From Oceanisphaera pacifica (lineage in GTDB: Bacteria > Pseudomonadota > Gammaproteobacteria > Enterobacterales > Aeromonadaceae): DNA of 64,000 bases. Positions 44,822 through 54,219 of the stretch are shown piece after piece. The notes beneath the pieces were generated by a model. That model saw only the letters and a program-made list of their open reading frames with translations. It had not been told where the DNA came from and made no database searches. The position numbers were made by a program, and so were the translations under genes. The DNA lies in contig NZ_JAGDFX010000005.1 of assembly GCF_017498065.1 (NCBI RefSeq), forward strand, positions 1-64,000, read 5' to 3'. Every line of letters begins with the position of its first letter. Position 1 is the stretch's first letter.

Positions 44822-46075
44822 ATGCGCGTAGCCATTATTGGCGGGGGAGTGATTGGCCTAACCACTGCCTATGCCTTAATTAATAAAGGCCATCAGGTCG
44901 ATGTATATGAACAAAACGACGACGTCGGCATGGCCACCAGCTTTGCCAATGGCGGGCAGCTCAGTTATCGCTATGTTACCCCGCTGGCAGACGCTGGGGT
45001 ACCGTGGCAAGCACTTGGCTGGATGATGAAAAAAGACTCCCCCTTGCGTTTTCGCCCACGCATGAGCCTAGAACAATGGCACTGGTGTTGGCAGTTTTTA
45101 CAAGCCTGTCGTACTGCTGTCAATCAAGCCAATACCGCTCATTTATTGCGCCTTGCACTACACAGTCAATCGGTACTACACCACTGGCAAGCCCAAGGTG
45201 GGCTAAATGATTTTGGCTGGCGTGCTAATGGCAAAATGGTGATCTATCGCCAACAGCAAGCTTTTAAACACGCCGCCAGTAAGATAACGGCCTCATCCCC
45301 TCAGCAAGTGCTGAGTGCACAAGAATGTGTGGCTGCCGAACCCTCGCTGGCTCACTTAGCGCCACAGTTACAAGGGGGGATTTTCTCTCCGGGAGACGAA
45401 GTGGGTGATTGCTACTTATTTTGTCAGCAGTTATTACAACAACTGAATGCTCACCCTAATTTCACCCTCCATAGCTCACACACAGTGGATAAGCTAATGC
45501 TAGAGCAAGGAAAAGTTCGTGGGCTTAAGGTCACTCATACACAAGACTCACAGACGCATCAGGTTGACGTTGAGCACCTTGTAGTTGCGGCTGGTATGGG
45601 CAGTAAAGAGATACTCAATTCTGTAGGAATAAAGGTGCCTTTATATCCCCTTAAGGGCTACAGCTTAACTTTGCCCGTCACCGATAACAGCACAGTGCCC
45701 CACACCAATGTCACCGATTATGACCGCAAAATTGTTTATGCACGGTTAAAAGATCAATTACGGGTGGCGGCCATGGTGGACATTGGCCAGACCACCACAG
45801 CGCTAGATGCAGGGCGAATTGCCTCACTGCGCCAGCAAGCCAAGCTGAGCTTCCCCCATGCCGGCGATTATCAAGAGGCTACCGCTTGGGCCGGATTGCG
45901 CCCTGCTACCCCACAAGGCACTCCTTTGCTCGGTCGTAGTGGCGTCAACAACCTGTGGCTAAACTTAGGTCACGGCAGCTTAGGCTTTACCCTTGCCTGT
46001 GGCAGTGCCGATTGCTTAGCACAGCTGATTGATAATGAGCCCACCGCTATCGCCTTAACAGGGTTACAAAGGTAG
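44822..46075 (+). CDS. dadA: D-amino-acid dehydrogenase small subunit-like FAD oxidoreductase
   Basis: Flavoprotein of the DAO family: N-terminal FAD-binding GGGVIGLTTAYAL, SFANGGQLSYRYVTPLADAGVP typical of DadA, and the C-terminal GLRPATPQGTPLLGRSGVNNLWLNLGHG. It would oxidise D-amino acids to 2-oxo acids and pass electrons to the respiratory chain. ATG 44822 follows AGAGGAAACC; an upstream TTG would add seven residues. No alanine racemase gene follows, unlike the E. coli dadAX operon, so the true substrate may differ. 417 residues. Confidence 0.85.
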   Translation: MRVAIIGGGVIGLTTAYALINKGHQVDVYEQNDDVGMATSFANGGQLSYRYVTPLADAGVPWQALGWMMKKDSPLRFRPRMSLEQWHWCWQFLQACRTAVNQANTAHLLRLALHSQSVLHHWQAQGGLNDFGWRANGKMVIYRQQQAFKHAASKITASSPQQVLSAQECVAAEPSLAHLAPQLQGGIFSPGDEVGDCYLFCQQLLQQLNAHPNFTLHSSHTVDKLMLEQGKVRGLKVTHTQDSQTHQVDVEHLVVAAGMGSKEILNSVGIKVPLYPLKGYSLTLPVTDNSTVPHTNVTDYDRKIVYARLKDQLRVAAMVDIGQTTTALDAGRIASLRQQAKLSFPHAGDYQEATAWAGLRPATPQGTPLLGRSGVNNLWLNLGHGSLGFTLACGSADCLAQLIDNEPTAIALTGLQR

Positions 46076-46092
46076 CGCTTTAAAGCCAAGCT

Positions 46093-46110
46093 GGGGCATT
46101 TATCTGCCCC
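46093..46110 (+). terminator. Possible dadA terminator
   Basis: GGGGCA-TTTATC-TGCCCC hairpin 17 bases past the dadA stop; the T-run is weak. Confidence 0.4.
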
Positions 46111-46309
46111 TTATCATTAAAAAATCAATATTTTCTGATTATTTTTATGCGTATCTTCTCGCTTAACAACATTTTATTAGCAAATAGATAAAGATTACAT
46201 TAACGTAGCTAACTTACACGACAATACATAGACTAATGTATTGATCGTACAGGAAATGCAGATGTCATTGGGAACATCGTTTAAGACAACGAGAACGGAG
46301 AGTCACAAT

Positions 46310-47263
46310 ATGATGAAGATAGCTACAGGTACCATGACTGCCCTTTTGCTTAGCACGCAAGTCTATGCTGCACCTCAATATGTCACCATAGGCACAGGCG
46401 GACAAACCGGCGTGTATTATACCGCAGGGCAATCAGTATGCCGCTTTCTTAACCGTGGTGCAGATGAGCACGATATTAAGTGTAATGCGCCTTCATCGGC
46501 GGGCAGTGTGAGCAACATTGTTGCGTTGCAAAATAGCGATTATGACTTTGGCTTTATTCAGTCTGATCACCAGTACAAAGCGATTGAAGGCCAAGCTCCT
46601 TTTGACAAGAAGCCAGTTGATAACCTACGCGCTGTGTTCTCACTGCAAAGTGAAATTTTAACAGTAGTGGTACGTAACGATAGTAATATCAATAATCTAA
46701 GTGACTTAGAAGGCAAGCGCGTTAACATTGGTGTACCAGGCTCTGGTAGCCGCGATACCTTTGATGAGCTAATGCAGTCTAATGGCTGGGATAAAGATAC
46801 CTTCTCATTAGCCGCAGAGCTTAAGCCTGCCGAAATGGCCGCCGCATTAGGGGATAACAACCTAGACGCCATTACCTATGTTGTTGGCCACCCAAGTGGT
46901 GCTATTCAAGAAGCATTAACCACGGCGGATGCTAAGTTACTGCCAGTAACGGGGGAAGGAGTTGATAAACTATTGGATACCGCCAGCTACTTTACTCAAG
47001 CGGATATTCCTGCCGGTTTATACCCAGGCGTAGACGAGCCTATTCCCTCTATTGGTGGTAAAGCCATACTGGCCACCACAGCCGAAGCCGATGCTGATGT
47101 CGTGTATGAATTGGTTAAGTCCGTGTTTGATAACCTAGACCGTTTCAAGCGCTTACACCCCGCTTTTGCTGATTTAAAAGCAGAAGATATGATCAGTGCC
47201 GGTATTACCGCACCACTGCATGAAGGTGCCAAGCGTTACTACCAAGAAAAAGGCTGGCTATAA
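46310..47263 (+). CDS. TAXI-family TRAP transporter solute-binding protein
   Basis: Periplasmic binding protein of a TAXI-type TRAP importer. Signal peptide MMKIATGTMTALLLSTQVYA, then the family start PQYVTIGTGGQTGVYYTAGQ, LEGKRVNIGVPGSGSRDTF and the C-terminal HEGAKRYYQEKGW. ATG 46310 behind ACGGAGAG is preferred to longer frames because it yields a normal signal peptide; 317 residues. The ligand is unknown (TAXI proteins often bind glutamate or other dicarboxylates). A strong terminator-like hairpin separates it from the permease gene. Confidence 0.92.
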   Translation: MMKIATGTMTALLLSTQVYAAPQYVTIGTGGQTGVYYTAGQSVCRFLNRGADEHDIKCNAPSSAGSVSNIVALQNSDYDFGFIQSDHQYKAIEGQAPFDKKPVDNLRAVFSLQSEILTVVVRNDSNINNLSDLEGKRVNIGVPGSGSRDTFDELMQSNGWDKDTFSLAAELKPAEMAAALGDNNLDAITYVVGHPSGAIQEALTTADAKLLPVTGEGVDKLLDTASYFTQADIPAGLYPGVDEPIPSIGGKAILATTAEADADVVYELVKSVFDNLDRFKRLHPAFADLKAEDMISAGITAPLHEGAKRYYQEKGWL

Positions 47264-47340
47264 GTCTCTTATTAACAATAGAGACCATAAGATAATTTTT
47301 TCAGGCTTTATGCCTAACTGATGTATTCTTATCATAAACC

Positions 47341-47373
47341 AAACCTCTTCTGTGCTATCAGAAGAGGTTTGTT
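47341..47373 (+). terminator. Intercistronic hairpin between binding protein and permease
   Basis: AAACCTCTTCTG and CAGAAGAGGTTT, twelve perfect pairs around a six-base loop, followed by GTT. Likely a partial terminator or 3'-end stabiliser that keeps binding-protein mRNA in excess over permease mRNA. Confidence 0.65.
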
Positions 47374-47409
47374 ACTCTCTATTGCAACACCTTAATAGGT
47401 AACCACCCT

Positions 47410-49992
47410 ATGTCAGATAAAAAACTCTCCGTAGAGGAGCTGATAGCCCAAGATGTGGGCGCCCGTAATCCCGGTGGGATCATGGCTAAAGTAATTGCCA
47501 GCTTGGCATTGTTCTGGTCTTTATTTCAGCTCTGGATCGCCTCGCCACTGCCGTTCATGGTGGGTTTTGGCGTCTTTAACAGCACAGAAACACGCTCCAT
47601 TCACCTCGCTTTTGCGTTGTTACTGACCTTTTTAGTGTTTCCTGCGTTTAAATCTTCCCCGCGAAATCGCGTGCCTATTATTGATCTCGCCATTGGCTTG
47701 GTAGCTGCTGCCAGTGCCGCGTATTTATTTATTTTTTATCAGGATTTATCACAACGCCCCGGCAATTTAACCACACCAGATCTGGTTACCGCCTGTGTGG
47801 GCATCGTATTATTGCTAGAAGCGACGCGCCGCGCATTAGGGCCACCTTTGGCGATTATTGCACTGGTCTTTTTAGCTTATAGCTTAGCCGGCCCTTATAT
47901 GCCGAGCTTATTAGCCCACCGTGGTGTTAGCTTTCATGCCCTAGCCAACCACCAATGGATCACCACAGAGGGGGTATTTGGCATTGCGCTTGGGGTGTCC
48001 ACCAGTTTTGTATTTTTGTTTGTGCTCTTTGGTGCATTATTAGAGCGCGCAGGGGCAGGTAACTACTTTATCCAATTAGCCTTTAGTTTGTTAGGCCATT
48101 TGCGTGGCGGCCCAGCAAAAGCCGCCGTGGTAGCATCAGGCTTAACCGGCATGATCTCAGGCTCATCCATTGCTAACGTGGTAACCACGGGCACCTTTAC
48201 CATTCCCATGATGAAGCGCACTGGCTTTTCTGCTGAAAAAGCCGGGGCAGTTGAGGTGGCGTCTTCGGTGAATGGGCAAATAATGCCACCCGTAATGGGG
48301 GCTGCCGCGTTTTTGATGGTGGAATACATTGGCATGCCTTATGTTGAAATCATCAAGCATGCTTTTTTACCCGCGGCGATTTCTTATATTGCACTGCTCT
48401 ATATTGTGCATCTAGAGTCGTTAAAACTGGGGCTGCAACCCATTGAAGGCTATCAGCCTAAGCCTTGGTTACGCCGTTTAACGGGCTTTGCCTTTGGTGC
48501 TGCTTTAATCAGCGGATTATCGCTGGCGGTTTATTATGGCCTTGGCTGGTTAAAGCCGGTATTAGGTAACTATTTACTCGAAGGCGTGGGGGTATTACTG
48601 GCCATTGCCTACTTGGGCTTATTAAAAATTGCTGCCAGTGTCGCTCCGCTGGCCCCAGAAGATCCCAATGCGCCCCTAGACTCACTCCCACAAACCCGTG
48701 CTGTACTACTATCGGGCTTACACTTCTTACTGCCGGTGGTGGTATTAGTATGGTGCTTGATGGTGGAGCGGTTATCGCCAGGTTTATCGGCTTTTTGGGG
48801 CAGCATGATGTTGGTGTTTATTCTGCTGACCCAGCGCCCGCTGCTTAGCTGGATGCGCACCGATGGCCTGCACGATCATGGCAACTTTGTAGATGGCCTT
48901 ATTGATTTGCGCGAAGGCTTACTGGCCGGCGCCCGTAATATGATTGGCATTGGTATTGCCACTGCGGCTGCGGGCCTTATTGTTGGTGCAGTATCACAAA
49001 CAGGGGTGGGCTTAGTATTAGCAGATTTAGTTGAGCTGCTATCTATGGGTAACCTGCTGCTGATGCTGATGCTAATTGCGGTATTTAGCCTGATCTTAGG
49101 CATGGGCTTACCCACCACCGCCAACTATATTGTGGTTTCTAGCCTGCTGGCGCCTGTGGTCGTGACTTTAGGCCAGCAAAACGGCTTAATTGTGCCACTG
49201 GTGGCCGTGCATTTGTTTGTATTCTACTTTGGCATTATGGCGGATGTGACACCGCCAGTGGGCTTGGCATCTTTTGCTGCTGCTGCCGTGTCTAAAGGGG
49301 CTCCCATCAAAACTGGCCTAACGGCATTCTATTACAGCCTGCGTACCGCTGCCCTGCCCTTTTTATTCATCTTTAATACTGACCTACTATTAATTGATGT
49401 GAGCTTTTGGCACGGGGTATTGATCTTTATTATTTCAACCGCCGCCATGCTGATATTTGCCGCCGGTACCCAAGGCTTCTTTTTAGTACGCAGCCGCTGG
49501 TATGAAGGCGTGCTCTTACTACTGGTTGCCTTTACCTTGTTCCGCCCAGGCTTTTGGACCGATATGCTACACGACCCTTATCGTGATATTGCGCCCACTC
49601 AGCTTGAGCAGGTGATGGGCAGCGTAGATGCTGAAAGTCAGCTTCGCCTGCGCGTAGGCGGCTTAGATGCAGTGGGCGAGTACCAAGAGTTTAGTATGCT
49701 ACTCCCCGTGCCAGCAGGTGAAACCGGTGAAGAGCGCATGCAAAAGCTGGGCTTAATGCTGTATGAAGATGATGGCAAGGTATTGGTCGATAGCGTGGCC
49801 TTTAATAGCCCTGCTGCCGACTTAGGGTTAGACTTTGATCAAGAAATACTCTTGGTTAAGGCTCCTACAGAGCGCTGGCTAAAAGAACTAATGTGGATCC
49901 CAGGCTTCTTAGTACTCGCACTGGTGGTTTGGCTACAACGCCGACGCCGCCCCGCAGAAGACAAGCAAGCACCGCTAACAAAGCCTCAGTAA
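47410..49992 (+). CDS. TRAP transporter fused permease with DUF3394
   Basis: 860-residue membrane protein fusing the small (DctQ-like, about residues 25-160) and large (DctM-like, about 165-660) TRAP permease subunits, as is the rule in TAXI systems. Motifs include SGSSIANVVTTGTFTIPMM, NGQIMPPVMGAAAFLM and GMGLPTTANYIVVSSL. The C-terminal DUF3394 domain (about 690-840) ends with a last helix and a basic tail. It uses a Na+ or H+ gradient with the TAXI protein upstream. Confidence 0.93.
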   Translation: MSDKKLSVEELIAQDVGARNPGGIMAKVIASLALFWSLFQLWIASPLPFMVGFGVFNSTETRSIHLAFALLLTFLVFPAFKSSPRNRVPIIDLAIGLVAAASAAYLFIFYQDLSQRPGNLTTPDLVTACVGIVLLLEATRRALGPPLAIIALVFLAYSLAGPYMPSLLAHRGVSFHALANHQWITTEGVFGIALGVSTSFVFLFVLFGALLERAGAGNYFIQLAFSLLGHLRGGPAKAAVVASGLTGMISGSSIANVVTTGTFTIPMMKRTGFSAEKAGAVEVASSVNGQIMPPVMGAAAFLMVEYIGMPYVEIIKHAFLPAAISYIALLYIVHLESLKLGLQPIEGYQPKPWLRRLTGFAFGAALISGLSLAVYYGLGWLKPVLGNYLLEGVGVLLAIAYLGLLKIAASVAPLAPEDPNAPLDSLPQTRAVLLSGLHFLLPVVVLVWCLMVERLSPGLSAFWGSMMLVFILLTQRPLLSWMRTDGLHDHGNFVDGLIDLREGLLAGARNMIGIGIATAAAGLIVGAVSQTGVGLVLADLVELLSMGNLLLMLMLIAVFSLILGMGLPTTANYIVVSSLLAPVVVTLGQQNGLIVPLVAVHLFVFYFGIMADVTPPVGLASFAAAAVSKGAPIKTGLTAFYYSLRTAALPFLFIFNTDLLLIDVSFWHGVLIFIISTAAMLIFAAGTQGFFLVRSRWYEGVLLLLVAFTLFRPGFWTDMLHDPYRDIAPTQLEQVMGSVDAESQLRLRVGGLDAVGEYQEFSMLLPVPAGETGEERMQKLGLMLYEDDGKVLVDSVAFNSPAADLGLDFDQEILLVKAPTERWLKELMWIPGFLVLALVVWLQRRRRPAEDKQAPLTKPQ

Positions 49993-50022
49993 TATAAGGC
50001 GTATTAGTAGCGACATAAATAC

Positions 50023-50053
50023 AAAGCCTCAGCCCATGTGCTGGGGCTTTTTA
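50023..50053 (+). terminator. TRAP operon terminator
   Basis: AAAGCCTCAGC and GCTGGGGCTTT arms followed by TTTATT, about 30 bases past the permease stop. Confidence 0.75.
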
Positions 50054-50102
50054 TTGCACATTATGCACGGTAGTACTTTAGGTAGTACTAATACCAAACA
50101 CA

Positions 50103-50243
50103 CTAAATAATTGATCTATTTAAAATCAGTATAAAAGCGGCAACCACCATAGTCACCGCAAGCCAATTCGTCGTAACAATAGACTCAGGATTCATTGTTG
50201 TAGACGAGGCATGTTCAGCTTTTATGGTTTCAACATTACTCAT
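50103..50243 (-). CDS. 46-residue single-pass membrane protein
   Basis: Short frame on the minus strand starting ATG 50243 with TTTGGAG seven bases upstream, a good ribosome-binding site. The product has a hydrophilic N-terminus (MSNVETIKAEHASS) and one transmembrane helix in the last 20 residues (LAVTMVVAAFILILN). It is divergent from the TetR gene with 176 bases between. No family recognised; the helix and the binding site are the case for reality. Confidence 0.5.
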   Translation of the reverse strand: MSNVETIKAEHASSTTMNPESIVTTNWLAVTMVVAAFILILNRSII

Positions 50244-50291
50244 TGTGCATCTCCAAATTAATTGCCTTTCTACAAAATAAGGGCCTATTAA

Positions 50292-50305
50292 TCACTGACA
50301 AGTGA
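50292..50305. promoter_or_regulatory. Candidate TetR operator
   Basis: TCACT-GACA-AGTGA inverted repeat in the shared upstream region of the 46-codon gene and the TetR gene, where an autoregulatory site is expected. Confidence 0.35.
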
Positions 50306-50419
50306 ATACTCTCGAGCTGCAAAAAAGTGATTGTAAGGAAGTTAGCATTGACAGAGAGTAAACTATCCCACACCATAATAATAGACCAGTTGATATAATT
50401 CTGATGCGAGGGATTAATA

Positions 50420-50992
50420 GTGAGCGAAAAAACAAAGCCAAAAGACGTGCTAATTGCCACGGCATCACGCCTTTTTAAAGCTCGAGGATACTGTGCGGTG
50501 GGCTTGAATGACATCATTGAGGCAAGTGGGATCCCTAAAGGCTCCTTGTATCATTACTTTCCAAAAGGTAAAGAGCAGCTCGCAACTGCAGCGATTAATA
50601 ATACAAAAGAACTTGTCATGGAGGACATTAAGGGCGTTTTTGCTAGCACCGCCAATCCAATGGATGCTTTTCAAGCTTATGTATATGAATTATCTAGAGT
50701 ATTCGGGGAAGGTGGCGATCCCATAGGCTCTCCTATTGGAACCATTGCTGGAGAAAAGCACTCTACGAGCGAACCAATACGACTGGCATGTGAAGCGACG
50801 TTTAAGGACTGGCAATCCATTTATGTAGATAAGTTCATTGAGGCAGGCTACAGCGAGCAGCAATCTGCAAGCTTAGCCGTCGTTTTTCATGCGCTTACCG
50901 AAGGCGGGATTCTTTTAGCTTTAACGACGAAAAGCGGTAAGCCACTTGAAGTAATAGCCGAACAGATCCCATTTTTACTTATAAAAAAGTAA
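50420..50992 (+). CDS. TetR/AcrR-family regulator (LmrA/YxaF type)
   Basis: 190-residue repressor: N-terminal HTH (ATASRLFKARGYCAVGLNDIIEASGIPKGSLYHYFPKG, about residues 10-45) and a ligand-binding C-terminus of the LmrA/YxaF type. GTG start behind GAGGG. It lies 54 bases upstream of an MFS exporter on the same strand, repeating the LmrA-LmrB pairing, and probably represses it until a drug-like ligand binds. The DNA appears AT-richer than the chromosomal core. Confidence 0.88.
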   Translation: MSEKTKPKDVLIATASRLFKARGYCAVGLNDIIEASGIPKGSLYHYFPKGKEQLATAAINNTKELVMEDIKGVFASTANPMDAFQAYVYELSRVFGEGGDPIGSPIGTIAGEKHSTSEPIRLACEATFKDWQSIYVDKFIEAGYSEQQSASLAVVFHALTEGGILLALTTKSGKPLEVIAEQIPFLLIKK

Positions 50993-51046
50993 GTAGAAGG
51001 TTATCTAGATACAAAACAATTCAGTTTACTAACAAAGAGATTTTTA

Positions 51047-52471
51047 ATGTCTACAGCTATAAGTGAGCATGATCAAAGTGCTATAAAACCGTACCCAATA
51101 TTAATCTCCTTTTTAATAGCAGGGTTTATCGGACTATTTAGTGAAACAGCCTTAAACATGGCCCTTGGTCGTTTAATGATTGAATTAGACGTCACATCTT
51201 CAACAGTACAATGGATAACCACCGGTTATTTACTGACGATGGGGATACTCATCCCTGTTTCCGCACTGTTAATACAATGGTTTAGTACTCGGCAATTATT
51301 TGTCGCCTCGTTACTCTTTTCCATTGCTGGCGCGATAGTTTCAGGTGTGGCACCTTCCTTTGGTGTGCTGCTTTTAGGTCGTGTCATTCAGGCCGTGGGA
51401 ACCGGTTTATTAATACCATTGATGTTTAACACTGCACTAATCATTTTCCCTATCTATAGACGAGGTACTGTAATGGGACTGATTGGCCTTGTTATGATGT
51501 CAGCACCCGCTGTTGGCCCAGCCACATCAGGGCTTATCATTGAAATGTTGAGCTGGAACTGGATTCTTTGGCTGATCGTTCCGTTTCTCGTTTTCTCATT
51601 AATCTACGGCTTAGTTTTTATGCAGAATGTTTCGGTACTGACTAAGCCTAAAATAGACTTTCTTTCCATTTTTCTATCAACTTTAGGTTTTGGTGGGCTA
51701 GTGTACGGTTTTAGTATTGCAGGTGATAAAGGCTGGGGAAATATCTTTGTTATTAGTGCCATTTTAATTTCTTTAAGCTCTCTCGTTATATTTTCATTCA
51801 GACAGCTAAAGCTTGATAGCCCAATGTTAGACTTACGTGTCTTTAAATACCCCATGTTTACCTTAGGTATACTTTGTGTGGTCGCCACGTTTATGATTAT
51901 TCTATCAACCATGATTCTTTTGCCTTTATACTTACAAATTGGGATCGGAATATCTGCTCTTGCTGCGGGCTTGGTACTCATGCCTGGGGGCGCATTAAAT
52001 GGCGCTTTATCTCTCTTCGTAGGACGTGCCTTTGATGCATATGGTCCCAAATGGCTTATTACGCCTGGATTTATCATGATGTTGGTTATGTTGTGGAACT
52101 TATCGAATGTCACAACTGAAACATCTAGCCTGATGGTGATCTTTTTGCATTCAGGCCTCATGATTGGTGTGTCTTTGGTCATGATGCCGGCACAGACTAA
52201 TGGGTTAAACCAGTTACCCAGAAGTCTTTACCCAGATGGAACAGCCTTGATCAATACTTTAATGCAAGTATCAGGCTCTGTAGGAACAGCCTTGGCGATC
52301 ACAATAATGTCTGCGTCTCAAGCTACCTACTTGGAGAATATTACAGATCCATCAGCCCCCTCTATCGCAAGTACTTCATTAACTGCAGGCGTACAAACGG
52401 CTTTTATTCTGGGGATTGGACTGGCAGCTAGCGGGTTAGTCCTTTCGTTTTTTATAAAGCCAGCAAGATAA
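51047..52471 (+). CDS. MFS multidrug exporter (DHA2, 14-helix type)
   Basis: 474 residues with about fourteen hydrophobic helices. The family block WITTGYLLTMGILIPVSALL (helix 2) and the GRVIQAVGTGLLIPL motif of DHA2 proton/drug antiporters (helix 4-5) are visible. It is probably controlled by the adjacent TetR protein and similar to LmrB/EmrB pumps, but no adaptor gene accompanies it, so it may act alone in the inner membrane. A hairpin without T-run (52509-52531) follows the stop. Confidence 0.9.
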   Translation: MSTAISEHDQSAIKPYPILISFLIAGFIGLFSETALNMALGRLMIELDVTSSTVQWITTGYLLTMGILIPVSALLIQWFSTRQLFVASLLFSIAGAIVSGVAPSFGVLLLGRVIQAVGTGLLIPLMFNTALIIFPIYRRGTVMGLIGLVMMSAPAVGPATSGLIIEMLSWNWILWLIVPFLVFSLIYGLVFMQNVSVLTKPKIDFLSIFLSTLGFGGLVYGFSIAGDKGWGNIFVISAILISLSSLVIFSFRQLKLDSPMLDLRVFKYPMFTLGILCVVATFMIILSTMILLPLYLQIGIGISALAAGLVLMPGGALNGALSLFVGRAFDAYGPKWLITPGFIMMLVMLWNLSNVTTETSSLMVIFLHSGLMIGVSLVMMPAQTNGLNQLPRSLYPDGTALINTLMQVSGSVGTALAITIMSASQATYLENITDPSAPSIASTSLTAGVQTAFILGIGLAASGLVLSFFIKPAR

Positions 52472-52756
52472 GCTTACTTGACCACTTATGATGTTCAGCT
52501 TGACTTAAGCCACTACATTAAAAGTAGTGGCTACTAAGTAAGCACGACTGTGATGAAAAGTTTAAAAAGGTGTCAGCTTGGCTCAGTTTTTAATAGGTTA
52601 CGGCAGCGAGACGCCGTGTCGATGAGTCTTTTTGTAGAGCTGCTCCCAAAAGAAGGCCTTTACCTTGACAACGATGCCGATGAAGTAATTAAATTTGGCT
52701 GAAAGCTTGGGCAATCAAGTAACCTCACATAACACACTATTAAATTTGAGTCTGAC
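52472..52756. other. Intergenic region with a possible gene remnant
   Basis: Contains the GCCACTAC/GTAGTGGC hairpin (52509-52531) and a 49-codon frame (52553-52702, starting MKSLKRCQLGSVFNRL) with no ribosome-binding site. The frame may be a relic of a larger gene; I recognise no family. Confidence 0.3.
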
Positions 52757-53113
52757 ATGAAAACAGTTGCACCTTTGATTATTTCTTCTATCTTTTTTCT
52801 TTCTGCCTGTGAAAGCGTTTCGTCAAATAACCTAGCTGAGCAGACAAATACATCCTCACTTACACATAACTATCAGTGCGTAAGCGGCGAGCAAATCATT
52901 GTAAACTACCCCGCTAGCGACGTTGCTATGATTCAATATCAGAATAACGCCTACAAAATGCAAATTGCGGTTTCTGGCAGTGGCTCGCGTTATGTTGGAG
53001 AGGCTTTAGAGTGGCGGACAAAAGGTACCAACACTGGCTCCGAGGCTTTACTTTCGCGTCACCTAAAGGATGGTACTTCCGGCGAAAACATCGAGCTTTG
53101 CACAAAGTACTGA
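52757..53113 (+). CDS. MliC-family lysozyme inhibitor lipoprotein
   Basis: 118-residue lipoprotein: lipobox FLSAC (Cys18), then an MliC/PliC-type domain with paired cysteines (YQCVSGEQIIVNY ... ENIELCTKY) and the signature AVSGSGSRYVGEALEWRTKG. Family members in the outer membrane or periplasm bind and block c-type (host) lysozyme. It is monocistronic between the MFS gene and the decayed LysR gene. Confidence 0.82.
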   Translation: MKTVAPLIISSIFFLSACESVSSNNLAEQTNTSSLTHNYQCVSGEQIIVNYPASDVAMIQYQNNAYKMQIAVSGSGSRYVGEALEWRTKGTNTGSEALLSRHLKDGTSGENIELCTKY

Positions 53114-53161
53114 TAATAAAAGGCTTGTTAAGATAAGTGTATAAAGTTGAAAGCTGCACTA

Positions 53162-53554
53162 TCATTTTTCACTAAGGCGTATTTCAGTCTTGGGCTGAAT
53201 TTTCTGAAACTCTTCTATTAAGTCATAAATTGCATCGCAGCTAAGTATGCTCTCAATACAAATACGCAGCTGTACTTCCCACCCATCTGCGGCTTGGCGA
53301 GCCTGGGTGGTCAGCTCTTCTGCCGCCGTTAGGATTTTCCGACCTTGCTCTAGAACTAAATGACCAATAGCGGTGAGTTCAGCTTTATGACGGCTGCGCT
53401 CAAACAGCTCTACACCTAAATCCTCTTCGAGTTTGTTAATAGTGTAAGAAATGGCTGAGGGAACGCGGTGCAACTCTTAGGCGGCAAAACTCTGACGACG
53501 CTCGATGGCGTCCAACGTCTGGAGCGATGCTAACGTAATAAGTAAGCCTATAGT
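53162..53554 (-). pseudogene. Decayed LysR-family regulator
   Basis: The minus-strand frame reads ITLASLQTLDAIERRQSFAA, then a stop (TAA) and ELHRVPSAISYTINKLEEDL, an unmistakable LysR helix-turn-helix interrupted by a stop codon. There is no usable start upstream (TGA in frame at 53555-53557), and the effector domain is cut after about 25 residues (IRLSEK, stop). It is divergent from the doxX gene, where a functional regulator of the detoxification cluster would sit. A putative operator between them (53609-53635) remains. Confidence 0.85.
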
Positions 53555-53608
53555 TCAAATAAACTGACCATTAACATCAAATCTTTCCGTTTTTTATAAG
53601 TTAGCTCC

Positions 53609-53635
53609 ATTGTTACTGTATCTATATAGAACAAT
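53609..53635. promoter_or_regulatory. Candidate LysR operator upstream of doxX
   Basis: ATTGTT, 15 bases, AACAAT: an inverted repeat with a LysR-type T-N11-A-like geometry, 28 bases upstream of the doxX start. Confidence 0.4.
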
Positions 53636-53662
53636 AAAATTGATATTACTAGGGGAGTGATG

Positions 53663-54109
53663 ATGAACAAAGCAGTTATTCAGCGCATGCTGGCCACAAA
53701 CAATAGTATAAGCAGCCTAGTGTTACGTATTGCGGGTGGCATTATTTTTATCGCCCATGGAGCACAAAAGCTCTTTGGTAGCTTCGGAGGGGGTGGCTTA
53801 GCAGGGACAGGGCAGTGGATGGCATCCATTGGACTTGAGCCTGGCTATCTAATGGCACTAGCTGCAGGCAGTGCAGAGTTTTTTGGCGGCATCGCCTTAC
53901 TACTCGGTTTGCTTACCCGCCCTGCGGCCTTGGCGTTAACAGTGGCCATGCTGGTTGCCATTATCACAGTGCATTTACCTAATGGACTATTTATAAGCAA
54001 TAACGGCTACGAGTTTGGCCTTGCGTTACTCGCAATTTCTATCGCCTTACTCTTTAGTGGAGGTGGTAAATTTTCACTGGATCGTCAGCTGAGTCACCTT
54101 ATACGTTAA
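53663..54109 (+). CDS. DoxX-family membrane protein
   Basis: 148-residue four-helix membrane protein: LRIAGGIIFIAHGAQKLFGSFGGGGL and AEFFGGIALLLGLLTRPAAL are DoxX signatures. DoxX proteins are linked to redox and thiol stress, often with quinone-handling partners as here. Three consecutive start codons (GTG 53657, ATG 53660, ATG 53663) are possible; the last has the best distance from AGGGGAG. It is the first gene of a five-gene cluster. Confidence 0.87.
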   Translation: MNKAVIQRMLATNNSISSLVLRIAGGIIFIAHGAQKLFGSFGGGGLAGTGQWMASIGLEPGYLMALAAGSAEFFGGIALLLGLLTRPAALALTVAMLVAIITVHLPNGLFISNNGYEFGLALLAISIALLFSGGGKFSLDRQLSHLIR

Positions 54110-54219
54110 GAATACTCTGTTTCTTTATAAATTAAGTGGATAACGACAACACACATAGAAAAGTCATTGAGAAAATCTAGTTTCCTCAATGTATCAAGAA
54201 AACAAATGGAGGCTCCATT

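Noticed and set aside
52553-52702. 49-residue frame after the MFS gene
   Set aside because: No ribosome-binding site and no recognised family; at best a remnant, so described only within the intergenic entry.
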